This document shows, piece by piece, positions 15,014 through 17,436 of a DNA stretch of 17,436 bases. Made by a program: the position numbers and the translations under genes. How positions within the stretch are numbered: position 1 is the first letter of the stretch; every line of letters starts with the position of its first letter. The notes under the pieces were generated by a model, which was not told the DNA's origin, searched no databases, and saw only the letters and a list, made by a program, of their open reading frames with translations. The DNA comes from Clostridiales bacterium (GTDB taxonomy: Bacteria; Bacillota; Clostridia; Christensenellales; Aristaeellaceae): the NCBI GenBank assembly GCA_019409045.1, contig DXVG01000010.1, forward strand, positions 1-17,436, in the 5' to 3' direction.

Positions 15014-15336
15014 GCCCTGCGCTCCTCCCGCTGCGCCGAGCGGCGAACCGCCTTGCCGGAGAGGTCGAAGCTCTCCACCGCGCCCTTCAGCCGCAGCGTC
15101 AGGGATTCCCGCGCGATCCAGCCCGTCGCCTCGTAGGGGATGGTGCGCGTAAGCGTGGTCAGCTCGCCCCTGAGGCTGCACTGGCCGGATTCGTCGATAT
15201 TTCCCGCAAAGGGGTTCGCACGCTTGAGTATGTGCAGCGTCCCGCGGACCTCGCAGCCGTCTACGGTGACGGCCATGGTCCCGTAACGCAGGCCGATGGG
15301 CGTGCGCATGGTGACGTCGTAATGGCGGTTCCACAT
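15010..15336 (-). CDS. Small protein of unknown function, first gene of MMPL operon
   Basis: I do not recognise this 108-residue protein. ATG 15336 (MWNRHYDVTMRTPIG) is the first in-frame ATG downstream of the predicted promoter that starts a sensible domain; the SD is weak (GAGTGAG, about 11 nt region upstream). Alternating hydrophobic residues and regularly spaced glycines (GTMAVTVDG, VRGTLHIL, GQCSLRGELTTL, ESLTLRLKG) suggest a small beta-barrel or sandwich; the C-terminus is basic (RRSAQREERRA). No signal peptide or membrane segment is present, so it is likely cytosolic. Its stop overlaps the MMPL start (ATGA), indicating translational coupling. It may be an accessory or ligand-binding subunit of the exporter, but this is only context. 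Confidence 0.75.
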   Translation of the reverse strand: MWNRHYDVTMRTPIGLRYGTMAVTVDGCEVRGTLHILKRANPFAGNIDESGQCSLRGELTTLTRTIPYEATGWIARESLTLRLKGAVESFDLSGKAVRRSAQREERRA

Positions 15337-15391
15337 ATCGCTCACTCGCTTTTTGGGGGAATCGGCGGCCGTCCCGCGGCCGCTCCAGCCC

Positions 15392-15420
15392 ATTTTAGCG
15401 CAGCCGCCCCATGCGTCCAA
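15392..15420 (-). promoter_or_regulatory. Promoter of the four-gene MMPL operon
   Basis: On the minus strand, TTGGAC (15415-15420), a 17-bp spacer, and TAAAAT (15392-15397). The expected start is near 15385, giving a leader of about 50 nt to the ATG at 15336. A GC-rich inverted repeat (GGCCGC/GGCCGCC, around 15363-15383) lies in this leader. Confidence 0.6.
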
Positions 15421-15452
15421 CGGTCAAACCGCGGCCATGTGTGGCATATGGG

Positions 15453-15545
15453 ACAGGTGGGCGCGAATTGACCGGCAGGCGCGCCCCCGAAGATTTTGGA
15501 CAAACGGCCGCGCTTTGTCCCTTGAATCGCCTGCCGGACACCTGT
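15453..15545. repeat. Nested inverted repeats between divergent MMPL and TetR promoters
   Basis: CCGGCAGGCG (15472-15481) is repeated inverted as CGCCTGCCGG (15528-15537), and ACAGGTG (15453-15459) as CACCTGT (15539-15545). Between them is GGACAAA-N9-TTTGTCC (15498-15504 and 15514-15520), which ends one base before the TetR -35. The inner 23-bp element has the size of a TetR-family operator; the outer arms enclose the TetR -35 and touch its -10. Confidence 0.6.
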
Positions 15546-15550
15546 ATAAT
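15522..15550 (+). promoter_or_regulatory. Promoter of the second TetR gene
   Basis: TTGAAT (15522-15527), a 17-bp spacer, and a consensus TATAAT (15545-15550). The gene starts 40 bp downstream, at 15591. Confidence 0.85.
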
Positions 15551-15590
15551 AAGTGCGATCGTACAATGTGCGGCAGTGGAGGGGACGCGA

Positions 15591-16166
15591 ATGACGAACG
15601 AGGAGATGTCCCTTAGGACCAAGCGCGCGCTCGCGGATGCGCTCAAGCGGGCCATGGAGCACAAGCGGCTCTCCAAGATCACGGTGAGCGAGCTGATCGC
15701 CGCGTGCAATGTCAACCGAAAGACATTCTATTATCACTTCGAAAACATCTATGCGCTGTTAAAATGGATGCTGGAGCAGGAAGCCGTCGAGGTGGTCAAA
15801 AACTTCGACCTGGTCGTCGATACGGAGGAGGCGCTTCGCTTCGTGATGCACTATGTGGACAGCAACCGCCACATCATCAACGGCGCGTTCGACTCCATGG
15901 GCTACGAGGAGATCAAGCGGTTCTTCTACAAGGACCTGTTTTCCGTGTTTTACGGCGCGATCCAGCAGGGCGAGGAGAAGCTCGGTGTGCGCGTGGAGCC
16001 GGGGTTCAGGGAGTTTCTGGCGAAGTTTTACACCGAGGCCTCCGCGGGCCTGCTCATCGAGTGGGCGAAGAACCGGACGGAACAGGACGCGGAGGCGGTG
16101 CGGCAAAACCTTCTGTCGATCTACAAAATCAGCATACCGGCGATGCTGTCCGAAATGCGCGTATGA
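15591..16166 (+). CDS. TetR family transcriptional regulator, divergent from MMPL operon
   Basis: This is a 191-residue regulator. ATG 15591 (MTNEEMSLRTKRALADALK) has GGAGGGG at 15578-15584; upstream in-frame starts precede the promoter and are rejected. The DNA-binding domain covers about residues 7-60, with the helix-turn-helix at 30-50 (ITVSELIAACNVNRKTFYYHF), the FYYHF end being typical of TetR. The remaining helices (about 65-188) form the ligand and dimer domain; the pattern resembles the TetR subgroup near DhaS, often seen beside Firmicute MMPL/YhgE genes. It likely represses the divergent MMPL operon and itself through the inverted repeats in the intergenic region. The inducer is unknown. 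A strong terminator follows immediately. Confidence 0.94.
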   Translation: MTNEEMSLRTKRALADALKRAMEHKRLSKITVSELIAACNVNRKTFYYHFENIYALLKWMLEQEAVEVVKNFDLVVDTEEALRFVMHYVDSNRHIINGAFDSMGYEEIKRFFYKDLFSVFYGAIQQGEEKLGVRVEPGFREFLAKFYTEASAGLLIEWAKNRTEQDAEAVRQNLLSIYKISIPAMLSEMRV

Positions 16167-16172
16167 CGCAGG

Positions 16173-16217
16173 ACGCAAAAATCACCTCCGCTTGTTTTTC
16201 GGAGGTGATTTTTGCGT
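16173..16217. terminator. Rho-independent terminator, perfect 18-bp stem
   Basis: The arms 16173-16190 and 16200-16217 are perfectly complementary around a 9-nt loop. The stem contains A5/T5 tracts, so it can act in either direction. It starts 7 nt after the TetR stop and probably also ends the azlCD transcript arriving from the other side. Confidence 0.9.
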
Positions 16218-16242
16218 TTGGGGGGCTTTATCGACGCTCTGA

Positions 16243-16270
16243 GCCGCCTCCCCGGTTGAGCGGCGGTTTT
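16243..16270 (+). terminator. Weak secondary hairpin before azlD end
   Basis: CCGCC (16244-16248) can pair with GGCGG (16262-16266), followed by TTTT. It lies between the strong terminator and the azlD stop and may be a backup for plus-strand read-through. Confidence 0.3.
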
Positions 16271-16289
16271 CGCAAGGACGACGCGCTCG

Positions 16290-16598
16290 CTAGAGCGCCA
16301 TGTACAGCAGCATGTCCACGCCGATGGCCGCGAGCACGCAGACGATCACCGGGCACTTGCGCCACGCAAGCAGCCCCGCCGCCACGCCTCCCGCCAGCCC
16401 GATCTCCGGCCGCGCCGCGTCCACGCGCAGCACGCCCGGGAAGATCAGGGCCGCCATGGCGGTATAGGGGATCAGCCGGAAAAACTTTTCCACGCGCGCG
16501 CCGAACTTCAGGCGCTCGATCACAACGGCGGGCAGCGCCCGCGGCAGATAGGTCACCAGCGCCATTCCGAGAATCAGGCAGATCATGGAGTACCGCAT
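16290..16598 (-). CDS. azlD: AzlD family branched-chain amino-acid transport subunit
   Basis: This is a 102-residue membrane protein, typical AzlD length. Three to four hydrophobic segments lie at about 5-22, 42-57, 66-80 and 84-101. The family-typical pattern LVTYLPRALPAVV (residues 15-27) followed by FRLIPYTAMAALIFPGVL (40-57) is clear. AzlD is the small partner of AzlC; together they export branched-chain amino acids or analogues such as 4-azaleucine. ATG 16598 follows the azlC stop by 1 nt, so translation is coupled and the SD lies inside azlC. The specific substrate cannot be read from sequence. Confidence 0.92.
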   Translation of the reverse strand: MRYSMICLILGMALVTYLPRALPAVVIERLKFGARVEKFFRLIPYTAMAALIFPGVLRVDAARPEIGLAGGVAAGLLAWRKCPVIVCVLAAIGVDMLLYMAL

Positions 16599-16599
16599 T

Positions 16600-17292
16600 T
16601 TACGCCGCCCCTTCCTGCTTATGCGCCCCGTCCTCGACGATGAACACGCCCGCCAGCGCGCCCGCCACCATGGAGAGTATGACCGACCAGCTCGCGGGGA
16701 TGCACAGCTGCAACAGCCAGTTCAGCGCCGCGGTGATCGCCACCAGCAGCACCAGCCTCCCGCTTCCCTTCACGCTGGGCAGCAGCAGCCCCAGAAACGC
16801 GGCGTAAAAGGCGATGCCGAAGCTGTCCGCCACGATCTGCGGAAGGAAGCCCGTCATCACGCTTCCGATAAACGTGCTGCCCACAAAGCTCAAATACAGC
16901 GCGGTGTTCGTCCCGAGCAGGAAGGGGTAGCTGTCGTCCTCGGACAGCGAGTAGATGGCAAACGACTCGTCGCACAGCGCAAACGCGGCCACCAGCCTCT
17001 TTGGCAGGCTCGCCCCCTGAAGCCTTCGCATCGTCGAGCTGCTCATCACCAGGTGGCGCAGGTTGATAAAGAACGTCCCCGCCAGAATCGCGGACAGCGC
17101 CGCGCCCTGGGCGATCATGCCGATCGCCATCAGCTGCGCCGAGCCCGCCATCACCGTCGCGGACATCAGCACGGCCTCCGCGCGGGTCAATCCGGCCTGC
17201 ACGGCCAGCAGGCCGATGGATATCCCCACGGGGATCACGCCCAGGCACGCGGGGATGGACGCCCGCATACCGGCCCAGAAGTGCTGTTTCAT
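16600..17292 (-). CDS. azlC: AzlC family branched-chain amino-acid permease
   Basis: This 230-residue integral membrane protein is the large subunit of the AzlCD exporter. ATG 17292 has GGAGGC about 7 nt upstream. AzlC hallmarks are near the N-terminus: ACLGVIPVGISIGLLAVQAGL (15-35), then LMSATVMAGSAQLMAIGMIAQGA (42-64) and FFINLRHLVMSSS (74-86). The middle has FALCDESFAIYS (about 103-114), also typical, and the C-terminus has three further hydrophobic segments ending before a short polar tail. Known AzlCD systems are controlled by Lrp-type or other local repressors; none is encoded here, but a 32-bp dyad overlaps the promoter. Confidence 0.95.
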   Translation of the reverse strand: MKQHFWAGMRASIPACLGVIPVGISIGLLAVQAGLTRAEAVLMSATVMAGSAQLMAIGMIAQGAALSAILAGTFFINLRHLVMSSSTMRRLQGASLPKRLVAAFALCDESFAIYSLSEDDSYPFLLGTNTALYLSFVGSTFIGSVMTGFLPQIVADSFGIAFYAAFLGLLLPSVKGSGRLVLLVAITAALNWLLQLCIPASWSVILSMVAGALAGVFIVEDGAHKQEGAA

Positions 17293-17327
17293 GGCGACGC
17301 CTCCACATTCGTATTCAGCGTGCCTCC

Positions 17328-17356
17328 ATTATACTACGGCGGGATTCGCCATGCAA
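17328..17356 (-). promoter_or_regulatory. Promoter of azlCD
   Basis: On the minus strand, TTGCAT (17351-17356), a 17-bp spacer, and a consensus TATAAT (17328-17333). The expected start is near 17320, giving a leader of about 28 nt. Confidence 0.75.
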
Positions 17357-17376
17357 TAAAAGAATTGTATGGCGAA
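17345..17376. promoter_or_regulatory. Dyad operator candidate over the azlCD -35
   Basis: TTCGCCAT (17345-17352) and CAAT (17354-17357) mirror ATTG (17364-17367) and ATGGCGAA (17369-17376), with one mismatched pair between the two blocks and a 6-bp centre. The 32-bp symmetric site covers the -35 hexamer, the expected position for a repressor or competitive regulator. Confidence 0.6.
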
Positions 17377-17389
17377 CAATTCTCAGGAT

Positions 17390-17404
17390 GTTGACAAAGT
17401 CAAC
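17390..17404. repeat. Short perfect inverted repeat upstream of azlCD
   Basis: GTTGAC (17390-17395) and GTCAAC (17399-17404) are separated by AAA. This could be a second regulator site for azlCD or belong to a gene outside the window. The remaining bases to the end show nothing recognisable. Confidence 0.4.
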
Positions 17405-17436
17405 AGACTGCCAGGGCGTTGAGAAAGCCCGCAAGC

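Overview
The window looks like a chromosomal segment of a GC-rich member of the Bacillota, most probably a Clostridia-type gut anaerobe. The support is a tRNA-sensing T-box leader, strong TTGACA/TATAAT-type promoters with 17-bp spacers, strong Shine-Dalgarno sequences, an ANTAR regulator beside glnA, and Firmicute-style MMPL/heptad-repeat, AzlCD and TetR genes. There is no rRNA or other phylogenetic marker, so the taxonomic call is an inference.

Positions 1-7127 are a nitrogen-assimilation block. A minus-strand operon reads glnA (glutamine synthetase), an ANTAR RNA-binding regulator with a degenerate receiver domain, then the large subunit of glutamate synthase, which runs off the left edge. 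Divergently, asnB (glutamine-hydrolysing asparagine synthetase) is preceded by a leader of about 290 nt that reads as an asparagine-specific T-box (specifier AAC, tRNA-acceptor bulge UGGC). The roughly 550-bp gap between glnA and asnB holds both promoters, the T-box, and a short glnA leader in which an ANTAR-like hexaloop hairpin and a terminator-like hairpin exclude each other. The genes form one circuit: GlnA makes glutamine, GltB passes its amide to 2-oxoglutarate, and AsnB passes it to aspartate.

Positions 7159-10384 hold a CocE/NonD (S15-type) hydrolase on the minus strand, divergent from a TetR regulator and a four-helix membrane protein on the plus strand. The shared promoter is a near-symmetric 50-bp dyad. 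Two overlapping divergent promoters lie inside it, with a TTTCGAAA palindrome over each predicted transcription start.

Positions 10414-16166 hold a tightly packed minus-strand operon: a small protein of unknown function, a 12-helix MMPL/RND transporter, a secreted heptad-repeat coiled-coil protein and a lipoprotein with 27 hexapeptide repeats. It is divergent from a second TetR regulator. It is probably a TetR-controlled envelope export or stress system whose substrate is unknown. A perfect 18-bp terminator hairpin closes the TetR gene.

Positions 16290-17292 encode AzlD and AzlC, a two-component branched-chain amino-acid exporter, with a promoter overlapped by a 32-bp dyad. The last roughly 30 bases show nothing I can identify.
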